This document shows positions 8,217-20,577 of a DNA stretch of 64,000 nt, piece after piece. Below the pieces are notes generated by a model. The model was not told the DNA's origin. It did no database searches and saw only the letters and a program-made list of their open reading frames with translations. The translations under genes and the position numbers were made by a program. The number at the start of each line of letters is the position of its first letter. The first letter of the stretch is position 1. Source of the DNA: Trueperaceae bacterium (GTDB lineage Bacteria > Deinococcota > Deinococci > Deinococcales > Trueperaceae); assembly GCA_036381595.1 (NCBI GenBank), contig DASVCN010000014.1, forward strand, positions 19,801 to 83,800. The letters are read 5' to 3'.

Positions 8217-9054
8217 GAAGCAGCGCAGGATAATCGGTCAGATAGGCTTCTACCTGCTCATAGGAGTCATCTTCGTCTACCTGATGTTCCCCTTCTACTG
8301 GGCGACGATCTCGGCCCTGAAGACGGAGAACGAACTCATCCGCACGCCCGCGACCTACTTCCCGATCGACCTCACACTGCAGAACTTCATGGCGGTGCTC
8401 AGCAACGAGCGCTTCCTGAGGGGTATCCTCAACAGCCTCATAGTCGCCAGCACGGCAACGGTACTAAGCCTGCTGGTGGGCTCGTTCGCAGGCTTCTCGC
8501 TGGGCAAGATGCGTTTTCGCGGCCGCAGCCCATCCCTCTACGCCATCCTGGCGATGACGATGTTCCCCCAGGTGGCAGTGCTCGCTGGCCTCTACGCCGT
8601 CATCCGCATCCTCTCCATGCCGTCGCTGGTGAGCCTCGTGCTCTCCTACCTGGTGTTCACCCTGCCGTTCACGATCTGGGTGCTCACCGCCTTCTTCAAG
8701 GGCCTGCCCAGCTCGCTCCTGCAGGCTGCCCAGGTCGACGGCGCCACCTTCATGCAGACCTTCTGGCAGGTGCTCCTGCCGCTGACGGCTCCAGCGCTGG
8801 TGACCACCGGGCTGCTGGCTTTCATAAACGCCTGGAACGAGTACCTGTTCGCCCTCACCTTCACCGCCACCGACCCCGACGCTCAGACGGTGCCGGTTGC
8901 CATCGCGAACCTGAGCGGACGGGTGGCACGTCAGGAACCCGTGGGCGAGATCATGGCCGCTGCCCTCATCGTCACGGTCCCGCTGGTCGTCCTGGTGCTG
9001 GTGTTCCAGCAGCGGATAGTGGCCGGCCTCACCGCCGGAGCCGTGAAGGGCTAG
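8209..9054 (+). CDS. ABC sugar transporter permease, MalG type
   Basis: This 281-residue six-helix permease starts with GTG at 8209 inside the end of the preceding gene. It carries the EAA loop SLLQAAQVDGATFMQTFWQVLLP, the segment AFINAWNEYLFALTF characteristic of MalG-type sugar permeases, and the terminal QRIVAGLTAGAVKG. It is the second half of the importer channel. As in the first operon, no ATPase gene follows. Confidence 0.9.
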   Translation: MTRKQRRIIGQIGFYLLIGVIFVYLMFPFYWATISALKTENELIRTPATYFPIDLTLQNFMAVLSNERFLRGILNSLIVASTATVLSLLVGSFAGFSLGKMRFRGRSPSLYAILAMTMFPQVAVLAGLYAVIRILSMPSLVSLVLSYLVFTLPFTIWVLTAFFKGLPSSLLQAAQVDGATFMQTFWQVLLPLTAPALVTTGLLAFINAWNEYLFALTFTATDPDAQTVPVAIANLSGRVARQEPVGEIMAAALIVTVPLVVLVLVFQQRIVAGLTAGAVKG

Positions 9055-9083
9055 CTCCCCGACTCCTACGGTCGCCCGAGTCG

Positions 9084-9102
9084 AAGGGGCCCGGGCGCCC
9101 TT
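9084..9102. terminator. Hairpin between convergent genes (weak terminator)
   Basis: AAGGG(G)C and GCCCTT pair around a 6-nt loop between the permease stop (9054) and the aacS stop (9109). T-runs on either strand are minimal, so termination is plausible but unproven. Confidence 0.4.
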
Positions 9103-9108
9103 CTCACC

Positions 9109-11043
<1,935 letters not shown>

Positions 11044-11123
11044 GTCGATTCTCCTTCCGGTAACCGGATTCTAGCCCGCCTCCGTCGGCTGGCGGGCAAC
11101 GACGGCACGGCAACCTGGGGTCG

Positions 11124-11129
11124 TAGACT
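11124..11129 (+). promoter_or_regulatory. -10 box TAGACT, leaderless-type start
   Basis: TAGACT ends 5 nt before the GTG start of the ABC exporter gene at 11135, leaving no room for a ribosome binding site. Confidence 0.5.
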
Positions 11130-11134
11130 GTCGT

Positions 11135-12952
11135 GTGTTTCGTCCCAGCCGCCTTCGCCCTGCAGTGCCGGCAGCCGGTGAACGACAGCGGTTGGACGTC
11201 GGAGAGCTGAGGCGGCTCTTCACCCTTACCGGCCCGTACCGACCGCAGTTGATCGTGGGGATCGTCGCCGTGGCGGTGGCCGGACTGCTCACGCTCGCCC
11301 TCCCGCTGCTGGCCCGCAACCTCTTCAATAGCGCGTTCGCCGCCAGGGGCGCCGTCCAGCGAACCGCCGACCTCGATCTCATCGCCCTGACGCTCCTGGG
11401 ACTGTTCGTCCTCCAGGCGGTGTTCAACTTCCTGCGGGTCTACATGCTCGGACTCGTGGGCGAGGGTGTGGTGGCCGACCTGCGCAAGGAACTGTACGGT
11501 CACCTGCTCGACCTGCCGGTCCCTTTCTTCGACTCGCGCAAGACGGGCGAGATCACCTCGCGGCTCACAGCCGACGTCGCCACGGTTCAGGCAGCGGTGT
11601 CGCAGGGCGTGGCCCAACTCGTCAACCAGGCGGTCACCCTCCTCGGTGCAGCCGTATTCCTGCTGGTTCTTAACGCCAGGCTCACCCTCGTGATGCTCGC
11701 GGTCATCCCCCCGGTGATAATCGCCGGCGCGGTTTTCGGTCGCCGGTTGCGTAGCATCAGCGCCCGTTTCCAGGACCGCGTGGCCGAAGCAAACGCCGAT
11801 GCCGAGGAGGCGCTGGCGGGTATCAGGGTCGTGAAGGCGTTCACCGCCGAGGAGCTCGAGCGGGAGCGGTACGGCAGGTCGGTGGACGGCTCGTTCCAGC
11901 TGGGCCGGGCACGAGCGATGGCCCGGGCGCTGTTCGTGCCCTCGATAATCCTTGCGCTGTTCGCCGGCATCGCTCTCGTGCTCTGGTACGGCGGCCGCCA
12001 GGTGGTCGTGGGCCACCTCGCCCCCGGCGACCTGGTGGCGTTCCTCCTCCTGACTATCTTCGTCGCCGGATCGGTCGGAACCTTCACTACCCTCTACGGT
12101 CAGCTCCAGGAGGCGGCCGGCGCCTCGCGCCGGATCTTCGAACTGCTGGACGAGGAGGGCGAGGAGCTGGGCCGGGCGGCGCGGCAGAAGCCTGCCGCCA
12201 GCGGTCGCGTCGCCTTCGAAGGCGTTTCGTTCACGTACCCCGGGCGCGGCGAAGGGATGGTGCTCGAAGGGATCGATCTGGTGGCCGAAGCCGGCGAGGT
12301 GATCGCCCTCGTGGGCCCTTCGGGGGCCGGCAAGAGTACCCTCGTGTCGCTGCTGCCCCGCTTCTACGAACCGCTGGCCGGACGAATCACGATAGACCGC
12401 CGCGACCTGCGCGAGATGGAGCTGCGCGAGGTCCGCGAGATGCTGGCGATGGTGCCGCAGGAGACCCACCTCTTCTCCGGCACCATCCGCGAGAACATCC
12501 GCTACGGCCGGCCCGGCGCCAGCGACGACGAGGTGATGGGAGCGGCGTCGGCGGCCAACGCGCTCGAGTTCATCGAGGAGTTCCCGGACGGCTTCGAGAC
12601 GACCGTGGGCGAACGAGGTCTCAAGCTGTCCGGGGGTCAACGGCAGCGCATCGCCATCGCCAGGGCGCTGCTCAAGGACCCGCGGATCCTGATCCTCGAC
12701 GAGGCGACCTCGTCACTCGACAGCGAGTCGGAGGCCCTGGTGCAGGCCGCGCTCGAACGGTTGATGGCCGGGCGCACTACCTTCGTGATCGCCCACCGGC
12801 TTTCGACGGTGTTGCGTGCCGACAGGATCGTCGTTCTCGACCGGGGGCGGATCGTGCAGCAGGGAACCCATGCGGCCCTGCTCGGACAACCCGGGCTCTA
12901 CCGCGATTTCTACCAGCGTCAGTTCGACGTGGAGACGATCAGAGGTGGCTGA
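11135..12952 (+). CDS. ABC exporter, fused permease and ATPase (MsbA/lipid A type)
   Basis: The protein has 605 residues. The N-terminal half holds a six-helix type-1 exporter domain (LRKELYGHLLDLPVPFFDSRKTGEITSRL pattern and related). The C-terminal half has a complete nucleotide-binding domain: Walker A GPSGAGKST, signature LSGGQ, Walker B ILILDEATS and switch His in AHRLST. It likely works as a homodimer exporting lipid, drug or peptide; the substrate is not identifiable. The GTG at 11135 fits a leaderless start. The gene stands alone between divergent aacS and convergent osmC. Confidence 0.88.
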   Translation: MFRPSRLRPAVPAAGERQRLDVGELRRLFTLTGPYRPQLIVGIVAVAVAGLLTLALPLLARNLFNSAFAARGAVQRTADLDLIALTLLGLFVLQAVFNFLRVYMLGLVGEGVVADLRKELYGHLLDLPVPFFDSRKTGEITSRLTADVATVQAAVSQGVAQLVNQAVTLLGAAVFLLVLNARLTLVMLAVIPPVIIAGAVFGRRLRSISARFQDRVAEANADAEEALAGIRVVKAFTAEELERERYGRSVDGSFQLGRARAMARALFVPSIILALFAGIALVLWYGGRQVVVGHLAPGDLVAFLLLTIFVAGSVGTFTTLYGQLQEAAGASRRIFELLDEEGEELGRAARQKPAASGRVAFEGVSFTYPGRGEGMVLEGIDLVAEAGEVIALVGPSGAGKSTLVSLLPRFYEPLAGRITIDRRDLREMELREVREMLAMVPQETHLFSGTIRENIRYGRPGASDDEVMGAASAANALEFIEEFPDGFETTVGERGLKLSGGQRQRIAIARALLKDPRILILDEATSSLDSESEALVQAALERLMAGRTTFVIAHRLSTVLRADRIVVLDRGRIVQQGTHAALLGQPGLYRDFYQRQFDVETIRGG

Positions 12953-12966
12953 ACCGTCGCTCGGGC

Positions 12967-13386
12967 CTAGACCAGTTTCGCTTCCAACCTCACGTCGGGG
13001 ACCGCCAACGCTCGCGACACCGGGCACCCCTTCTTGGCCGCTTGCGCCTGCTCCTGGAAGGCGCTCTCGTCGATCCCCGGCGCACTGACCTCGGTGTTCA
13101 GATCGATACGGGTGATGGCGAAGCCCTCGGCGCCTTTCTCGATGTGAACCTTCGCGGAAGTGCGGACCTCTTCGGGCGCGTGACCGGCTCTCTCCAGGTT
13201 GCCTGACAGGGCCATCGAGAAGCAGGCGGCGAAAGCAGCCCCGATCATCTCCTCCGGGTTCGTGCCCTCCCCCTCTTCGAATCGCGACGGGAAGGAGTAG
13301 CGGCCCTCGAAGCCTCCGAATGATGCGGTTCCCTGGCCCTCTCGCAGGCCGCCGCGCCAGATCGCTTTCGCAGAACGTACAGGCAT
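12967..13386 (-). CDS. OsmC-family peroxiredoxin-like protein
   Basis: This 139-residue protein carries the OsmC hallmarks: a start VRSAKAIWRGGLREGQG typical of OsmC, then GTNPEEMIGAAFAACFSMAL with the first conserved Cys, and a second Cys in KKGCPVSRAL. OsmC/Ohr proteins reduce organic hydroperoxides with these two thiols in the cytoplasm. The sequence looks closer to OsmC than Ohr. The ATG at 13386 follows GAAGGGAGC. The leader contains a hairpin and a candidate -10 box TACACT (13431-13436, minus). It converges on the ABC exporter gene. Confidence 0.88.
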   Translation of the reverse strand: MPVRSAKAIWRGGLREGQGTASFGGFEGRYSFPSRFEEGEGTNPEEMIGAAFAACFSMALSGNLERAGHAPEEVRTSAKVHIEKGAEGFAITRIDLNTEVSAPGIDESAFQEQAQAAKKGCPVSRALAVPDVRLEAKLV

Positions 13387-13400
13387 GATCGCTCCCTTCC

Positions 13401-13418
13401 GGTCCGCGGCTGCGGACC
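13401..13418 (-). other. Hairpin in the 5' leader of the OsmC gene
   Basis: GGTCCGC and GCGGACC form a perfect 7-bp stem with a 4-nt loop between the candidate -10 (TACACT, 13431-13436) and the ribosome site. Confidence 0.5.
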
Positions 13419-13538
13419 AGCACAGCTCCCAGTGTACTGAGGCGGGGCCCCTCCGCCCTGCAGTGTAGCGAGGTTTTCGGCCGTTCCGCAGGCCGGCTAC
13501 TGTAGCCGCTCATGAGGCGGCCGGGCCGCGGAGCGGCA

Positions 13539-13544
13539 TAGAGT
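13539..13544 (+). promoter_or_regulatory. -10 box TAGAGT, leaderless-type start of uvrB
   Basis: TAGAGT ends 6 nt before the uvrB ATG. The intervening GAGGGA touches the ATG and is too close to act as a ribosome site. Confidence 0.5.
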
Positions 13545-13550
13545 GAGGGA

Positions 13551-15608
<2,058 letters not shown>

Positions 15609-15672
15609 GCCCGTGGGGCGCTCCCACTGACGCTGGTAACGGCCTGCAACCTTCGCGGCACCTCCGCGCGGG

Positions 15673-15678
15673 TATACT
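15673..15678 (+). promoter_or_regulatory. -10 box TATACT, leaderless-type start
   Basis: TATACT ends 9 nt before the GTG at 15688, which starts the next gene. Confidence 0.55.
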
Positions 15679-15687
15679 TCTCGGGCT

Positions 15688-17232
15688 GTGACAGTCTTGT
15701 CCCCGAGATCGTTGCTTCTGCTCGCGGCGCTCCTGTCGATCCTCGGCGTTCCCGCCCTCGCGCAACCGTACGCGGCTGGCGGCGGCTTCGACCGACCCGT
15801 GGAGATCGCCCGGACACACGGGACGACCCGGGTCGACCTGGCCGGTTCAGGCGGCAGCGCCACTCTGTACTGGTCGGACAACAGCGGCATCTACTCGCGG
15901 GAATTCCCCGGGACCGGCGAGACGGTCCAGATCGTCGAAGGTCGCGGCGTCCGCGAACTGGCCTCCGCCGAGGTCCACGGGAGTGCGGCGGTTGCCTGGG
16001 CCAGGCGTGCGCTCACCAGCACCGAGACCGAACACTGGGTGCGCTGGAGGGGTGAGGAGCGGATGATGCTGGAGGCGCACCAGCCCTACCACCTCAGCCT
16101 GGTCGAAGCTCCCTCCGGACCGGCTCTGTTGATCGCCCGATTCGAAGACGAAGCCGGCGCTAACGTACTCAGGCTGATGAGCTGGAACGGCGACAGCACG
16201 GTGGTGAGACGCAGCGACATTTCACTGGTGCAATACGTGGCCCGGTTCGACGAGCAGGGCGTCGCCCACGTCGCCTGGCTCGAGGGCTTCACGCATCGCG
16301 GCGCTGTCCTGGGGCCGTCGGATGAGTGGCGCGCTTTCGTAACGACCGTTCAGCCGAACGGACAGGTGGGACGGGCGGTCGAACTGGGACTCGCCCGCTA
16401 CCAGGGCAACGAGTCGGAGGTGGCGATCGAGCTCACCCCCGAGGGGGTCCGGGTGCTGTGGCCCGGTCCCGACGGAGAGGTCCTCTACGGCGGCCCCGGA
16501 ATCGAAACGGTGAACGTGGGCCGAGGCTCCCCCGTTGGCATCTCCAGCGACGGCGGAATCTACTGGGCCGGCGATTTCTCGATCCGCCGCCGATTCCTCC
16601 CATCCGGTGAAGAGCCTGTGAACGTGAGCTGGTCGCCCACCACCATCACGCGTGGAGAACTGGTAGAGACCGGCGGTTCGCACTTCCTCGCCTGGTACGG
16701 GCCCACCGTCGGCGGTCTCCGCGTCGTCTACGGCGCAACCGACGCGACACCCTTCCGGCCGGGTCTGCGGGACAGGGTGGCAGCCGCGATGGGGTGGAGT
16801 CCGTGGAACTTCTGGGAGGCGTTCGCCGGCCAGCTCCTCGGCGCGCTCTTCGCCGGAGTGCTGATAGCCATGGTCCTCTCACCACTGCTCTGGGCAGTGG
16901 CCGCGGCGATGGTTCGACTGGAGGCAGCCGCCAACTCGACGATCTCCGGCATCTCCGTGGGGGCCGTGACCCTGCTGGCGATGCTGGCATTCGCCGCGCT
17001 GCGCAGCCGGCTACCGCAACCGATCCACTCCGCCCTCTTCGGTTCGGTGCCGGAACTGGTGATCACCCTCACCCTGGCGGCGCTCCTGACCTGGGCGTTG
17101 CGCAGACGTACCGACAGCGAGCAGCTCATCGGGGTGCTGGGGAGCGCCTGGCTGTTCGTCTTCCTGGGCACGTCCACACTCGCCTTCATCACATTCCAGG
17201 CATGGATGGAGTATTGGACCAGGGTCACCTGA
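15688..17232 (+). CDS. Secreted/membrane protein of unknown function
   Basis: I do not recognise this 514-residue protein. It starts with a signal peptide (SLLLLAALLSILGVPALA). Residues about 30-360 are predicted outside the membrane, rich in short beta-strand-like repeats with alternating Gly, Trp and Val (for example SATLYWSDNSGIYSREF and VTWARR-type segments), as in a beta-propeller. The last 140 residues hold four or five hydrophobic helices (from about 373), ending in a short tail. A sensor or scaffold facing the periplasm with a membrane anchor is one reading. The GTG at 15688 is 9 nt after a TATACT box. It lies between uvrB and carD with no apparent link to either. Confidence 0.6.
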   Translation: MTVLSPRSLLLLAALLSILGVPALAQPYAAGGGFDRPVEIARTHGTTRVDLAGSGGSATLYWSDNSGIYSREFPGTGETVQIVEGRGVRELASAEVHGSAAVAWARRALTSTETEHWVRWRGEERMMLEAHQPYHLSLVEAPSGPALLIARFEDEAGANVLRLMSWNGDSTVVRRSDISLVQYVARFDEQGVAHVAWLEGFTHRGAVLGPSDEWRAFVTTVQPNGQVGRAVELGLARYQGNESEVAIELTPEGVRVLWPGPDGEVLYGGPGIETVNVGRGSPVGISSDGGIYWAGDFSIRRRFLPSGEEPVNVSWSPTTITRGELVETGGSHFLAWYGPTVGGLRVVYGATDATPFRPGLRDRVAAAMGWSPWNFWEAFAGQLLGALFAGVLIAMVLSPLLWAVAAAMVRLEAAANSTISGISVGAVTLLAMLAFAALRSRLPQPIHSALFGSVPELVITLTLAALLTWALRRRTDSEQLIGVLGSAWLFVFLGTSTLAFITFQAWMEYWTRVT

Positions 17233-17316
17233 TCACCGCCGGTCGGCCGATAGCGCGTGTGGTAACGGAAATCGGGGGCAGGGGCGGCTATGGTACTCTC
17301 TGGGTTGGAGGAACCG

Positions 17317-17808
17317 GTGACATTTCAAGTGGGTGATCACGTCGTGTACCCCTCGCAGGGGGCAGGGCTGGTGCAGGAGAAGACCACGCGGCAGGTGCTC
17401 GGCGAAACGCACGAGTACCTGAAGATCGTGTTCATTCGCGGCGACATGGAGGTTCTGGTTCCGCTCAGGAAGGGGCAGGAGGTGGGTCTCCGCCACACCG
17501 TCGGCAAGGATGAGATCGCCCAGCTCAGCGAAGCGCTTGCCAAGGGCGACCTCTCGCTGCCGAACCAGTGGCCGCCTCGCTACCGCGCGGAGCAGGACAT
17601 CCTCGCTGCCGGCAGCGCCTACGATCTGGCGCGGCTCATAGGCCTGCTCTCGAAGCGTGACATCGAGAAGGGTCTCGCCGCCACCGAGCGCGAGGTGCTC
17701 GAGACGGCGAAGAGCATGCTCGCGAGCGAGTTCGCCGTGGTGCAGGACATCGGCCTGGACGAGGCCGCGAAGCAGCTCGAAGCGATCATCAGCGAAAACG
17801 TCGGCTGA
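17317..17808 (+). CDS. carD: CarD-family RNA polymerase-binding regulator, copy 1
   Basis: This 163-residue CarD/CdnL protein has an N-terminal Tudor-like RNAP-interaction domain (FQVGDHVVYPSQGAGLVQEK) that binds the RNAP beta subunit, and a C-terminal helical domain. The Trp that wedges into the open promoter complex is present at residue 85 in LPNQWPPRYR. CarD stabilises open complexes, mainly at rRNA and housekeeping promoters. The GTG at 17317 follows GGAGGA, and the product starts exactly at the conserved domain; an upstream in-frame start at 17290 is less likely. rsmA follows 4 nt later. A second paralogue lies at 50161. Confidence 0.92.
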   Translation: MTFQVGDHVVYPSQGAGLVQEKTTRQVLGETHEYLKIVFIRGDMEVLVPLRKGQEVGLRHTVGKDEIAQLSEALAKGDLSLPNQWPPRYRAEQDILAAGSAYDLARLIGLLSKRDIEKGLAATEREVLETAKSMLASEFAVVQDIGLDEAAKQLEAIISENVG

Positions 17809-17812
17809 CCAG

Positions 17813-18640
17813 ATGGGGGGCGCCCTGCACGCGCCCAGCAGCGTGCGCGCGCTGCTCGAGAAGTTCGGGTTGCGGGCAGACAAGTCGTTCGGTCAGAACT
17901 TCCTCGTAGATATCCACGCTCTGCAGGCGATCGTGACGGCCGCGGACCTGACCCGCGACGAAACGGTCCTCGAGGTGGGGCCCGGACTCGGTGTGCTCAC
18001 CCGGGAACTGGCGCTGCGCGCCGGGCGCGTGGTGAGCGTGGAACTCGACCGGCGGCTGCTCGAGCCGCTGAAAGAGACGGTCGGTGACGCCGCCAACCTC
18101 GAACTGCGATTCGGGGACGCCATGACCTTCGACCTCGGTGAGCTCCCCGAAAGGAGTGTGCTGGTCGCCAACCTGCCATACAACATCGCCACCGGCCTGA
18201 TCGTCCGGGCGCTCGAGTCGGGGAGGTTCACAAGGCTGGTGGTGATGGTGCAGAAGGAGGTAGCCGAGCGGCTCACTGCCGCCGCCGGAACCCCGCAGTA
18301 CGGGGCGGTGAGCCTCATGACCCGTCACTTCGCCGAGGCGCGTGTCGTGAGGAACGTCGCTCCCGGTTCCTTCTACCCGCCGCCCGAGGTCACCTCTTCG
18401 ATAGTGCGTCTCGACGTGCGCCCCGAAGCTCGACCCGAGCCGGAGCTTTTCGACCTGGTGAAGGACGCTTTCAGGCACCGCCGCAAGACGCTCGCCAAGA
18501 ACCTGCAGATGGCGGGGTACGAGCGGGAGCGCGTCAACGGTGCGCTCGCCTCACTGGGGCTCGACAGCCGGGTCAGAGGCGAGCAGCTCGACCTGGAAAC
18601 CTACCGCAACCTGCAGAGAGAATTGCATGCCAGGGCGTAG
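17813..18640 (+). CDS. rsmA: 16S rRNA dimethyladenosine transferase RsmA/KsgA
   Basis: RsmA dimethylates the two adjacent adenosines in the 3' hairpin of 16S rRNA during late 30S assembly. The 275-residue protein has the family start KSFGQNFLVD, SAM motif I EVGPGLGVLT, motif IV NLPYNIAT (catalytic NLPY) and the C-terminal FRHRRKTLAKNL motif. The ATG at 17813 begins 4 nt after the carD stop, so the two genes are probably co-transcribed. Upstream in-frame extension lies inside carD and is not credible. Confidence 0.96.
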   Translation: MGGALHAPSSVRALLEKFGLRADKSFGQNFLVDIHALQAIVTAADLTRDETVLEVGPGLGVLTRELALRAGRVVSVELDRRLLEPLKETVGDAANLELRFGDAMTFDLGELPERSVLVANLPYNIATGLIVRALESGRFTRLVVMVQKEVAERLTAAAGTPQYGAVSLMTRHFAEARVVRNVAPGSFYPPPEVTSSIVRLDVRPEARPEPELFDLVKDAFRHRRKTLAKNLQMAGYERERVNGALASLGLDSRVRGEQLDLETYRNLQRELHARA

Positions 18641-18659
18641 GTCAAGGGGGCAAATCGGC

Positions 18660-18700
18660 TATACTTGCGCAAGCGCTAATCGGATACCTACCGACGTCGG
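18660..18700 (+). promoter_or_regulatory. Promoter region with two 10-bp palindromes before the kinase gene
   Basis: TATACT at 18660-18665 is a good -10. CTTGCGCAAG (18664-18673) and CCGACGTCGG (18691-18700) are perfect palindromes, the second just before the ribosome site GAGAGGG. Either could be a repressor site. Confidence 0.45.
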
Positions 18701-18709
18701 AGAGGGTAG

Positions 18710-19654
18710 ATGTGTAAGTTTTTCGTTGTCGGCGACGCCACCGTCGACCAGATGTATTTTGTTGATGAACTCCCGGAGCCCGGAGGAGAGGTCACCGCGC
18801 TGAGAGCGGTCATGGAGCCTGGTGGTGCCGGCGGCACCATCGCGACCGCCCTGGCGAGGATGGGCAACCCGGTGAAGATCGCGACCAGAGTCGGCACGGG
18901 TCCGTTCTCCGAGCTGGCCCTGATGAACATGCGAGCGGCCAAAGTAGATACGTCGATGATCCAGGTCGACGAACGGCTGCAGACATCGAGCGTGACACTC
19001 CTGATCACCCCCGATACGCAACGAACGATGATCTCGGCCGCGGGCGCTTCCCGCTACCTCGACTCGGCGGCTCTGACGCAGGCCGACCTCGAGGAGTGCG
19101 ACGCGCTGATCATGAGCGCCTACAGTCTCGTCGCCGGGCGGCAGCGCGAGTACGCGGTGAGAGCGCTCGAGTACGCCTCGAAGGCGAACGTCACCACTTT
19201 CATAGACATGGGCTCGGGCGCCGTGAACGCCCTGCGTGACCGGCTCATCGGACTGGTGCGGGAGGTCGACTACCTGCTGATGAACGAGCGGGAGCTCTAC
19301 ACCCTGACCGGCGAGAGCTCGATTTCCGACGCCGTTTCGGGGCTTCGTACCCACGGCATCGAACGCGTGATCGTCAAGGTGGGCGAGATGGGCTCGATCG
19401 TCATCACTCCGGAACTCACCGAGCTGATCGAGGCGTTCGAGGTGGACGGTGTGGTCGACTCTACCGGCGCCGGCGACTACTACACGGCCGCGTTCGCCCA
19501 CGCGATCATGCGGGGCGACGACCTCCTGCATGCCGCCCGGCTCGGCAACATCGCCGGCGCCCTCAACACCACCATGGTAGGTGCCCAGAGCTACCCGATA
19601 ACTGCGGAGGAGCTCGACAGTCACGCCGAAGAACTCGAAGCAGTGCAGGGTTGA
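18710..19654 (+). CDS. PfkB-family carbohydrate/nucleoside kinase
   Basis: This 314-residue ribokinase-superfamily protein has PfkB signature 1 (EPGGAGGTIATALARMG) and signature 2 (DSTGAGDYYTAAF, containing the catalytic Asp). It should transfer phosphate from ATP to a sugar or nucleoside. The substrate is unclear; ribokinase, fructokinase or adenosine-like kinases are all possible. The ATG at 18710 follows GAGAGGG. The promoter region shows palindromes. The stop overlaps the next gene's TTG start, so translational coupling with the S41 gene is likely. Confidence 0.88.
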   Translation: MCKFFVVGDATVDQMYFVDELPEPGGEVTALRAVMEPGGAGGTIATALARMGNPVKIATRVGTGPFSELALMNMRAAKVDTSMIQVDERLQTSSVTLLITPDTQRTMISAAGASRYLDSAALTQADLEECDALIMSAYSLVAGRQREYAVRALEYASKANVTTFIDMGSGAVNALRDRLIGLVREVDYLLMNERELYTLTGESSISDAVSGLRTHGIERVIVKVGEMGSIVITPELTELIEAFEVDGVVDSTGAGDYYTAAFAHAIMRGDDLLHAARLGNIAGALNTTMVGAQSYPITAEELDSHAEELEAVQG

Positions 19655-20577
19655 CGAGCGAGTTGAGTCGCCGACACCTTCTCATCGCTTGCCTGTTGTG
19701 CCTCCTGGCTTCTGGCGCCGTCGCTCAGGGCAACTACGCGGAACGATTCGAGCGGGCCTGGAGCCTGGTCGCGGAGCGCTACTGGAGCCTCGAGGAGATC
19801 GACTGGCAGGCGGTGGGCGAAGAGTACCGCGACGACGCCGTCGGCGCAGCCAGCGAGGACGAGTTCTACGACGTGCTGGAGCGGATGTACGAGGAGCTCG
19901 ACGACGACCATTCGGTGTTCGTGCCACCCGAGCGGGTCGCGGAGATTCGCGAGGAGTACGGTGACCTCCCTTGCCTGCCGGTGCTGGCCCAGAGCGATCC
20001 GAACGCGAACATCGGCCGTGTGAGTTTCCGGCTCATCGGCCAGGTGGGCTACCTGAAGGTTCCGGACCTGGCCTCTCCGTGGATCGCCGCGGACACGCGG
20101 GACGTGGTAGGCACGCTGGTATCGGCCGGCGCCGATTCGTTGATCCTCGACCTGCGCGGGAACCCCGGCGGCCGGCTCGTCGAGATGATGCAGCTGGCCG
20201 GGATCTTCACGCGCGGCTTCCTCTGGCGGGTGGTGACCCGCTGGTCGCTGCCCATCCCCTATCCCGCCATCGGCGCCGTCGAAACCGAACTGCCGCTGGC
20301 GATACTCACCGACGGCCGGGTCAACAGCGCCGCCGAAGGCTTGGCCGGTGCCCTCCAGCAGGCCCAGAGGGCCGTTATCGTAGGCGAGCCGACCGCGGGC
20401 AACGTCGAGGCGGTTCTCCCCTTCTGCCTGCGCGACGGCTCCCAGGCGTGGATAGCTACCGGGGTGCTGGCCCCTATCGGCGCGCCAACCTGGGAGGGAG
20501 AGGGCGTCAAACCCGACATACCCGCGGACGCCGACGAAGCGCTCGAAGCCGCTCTGCGCTACCTGCGAGGGATGTGA
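19651..20577 (+). CDS. S41-family peptidase-like protein without PDZ domain
   Basis: This protein of up to 308 residues has a signal peptide (RRHLLIACLLCLLASGAVAQG) and the C-terminal processing peptidase fold: the DDDHSVF motif, LILDLRGNPGG, and the nucleophile motif TDGRVNSAAEG. Two oddities stand out. No PDZ domain is inserted between the N-terminal cap and the core, and the Lys of the usual TxGKG motif is Asn (GEPTAGNVEAV). It may use a Ser-His arrangement like tricorn-type S41 proteins, or be inactive. Start is TTG 19651 or TTG 19663, both in frame; the first overlaps the kinase stop. Confidence 0.82.
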   Translation: MTSELSRRHLLIACLLCLLASGAVAQGNYAERFERAWSLVAERYWSLEEIDWQAVGEEYRDDAVGAASEDEFYDVLERMYEELDDDHSVFVPPERVAEIREEYGDLPCLPVLAQSDPNANIGRVSFRLIGQVGYLKVPDLASPWIAADTRDVVGTLVSAGADSLILDLRGNPGGRLVEMMQLAGIFTRGFLWRVVTRWSLPIPYPAIGAVETELPLAILTDGRVNSAAEGLAGALQQAQRAVIVGEPTAGNVEAVLPFCLRDGSQAWIATGVLAPIGAPTWEGEGVKPDIPADADEALEAALRYLRGM

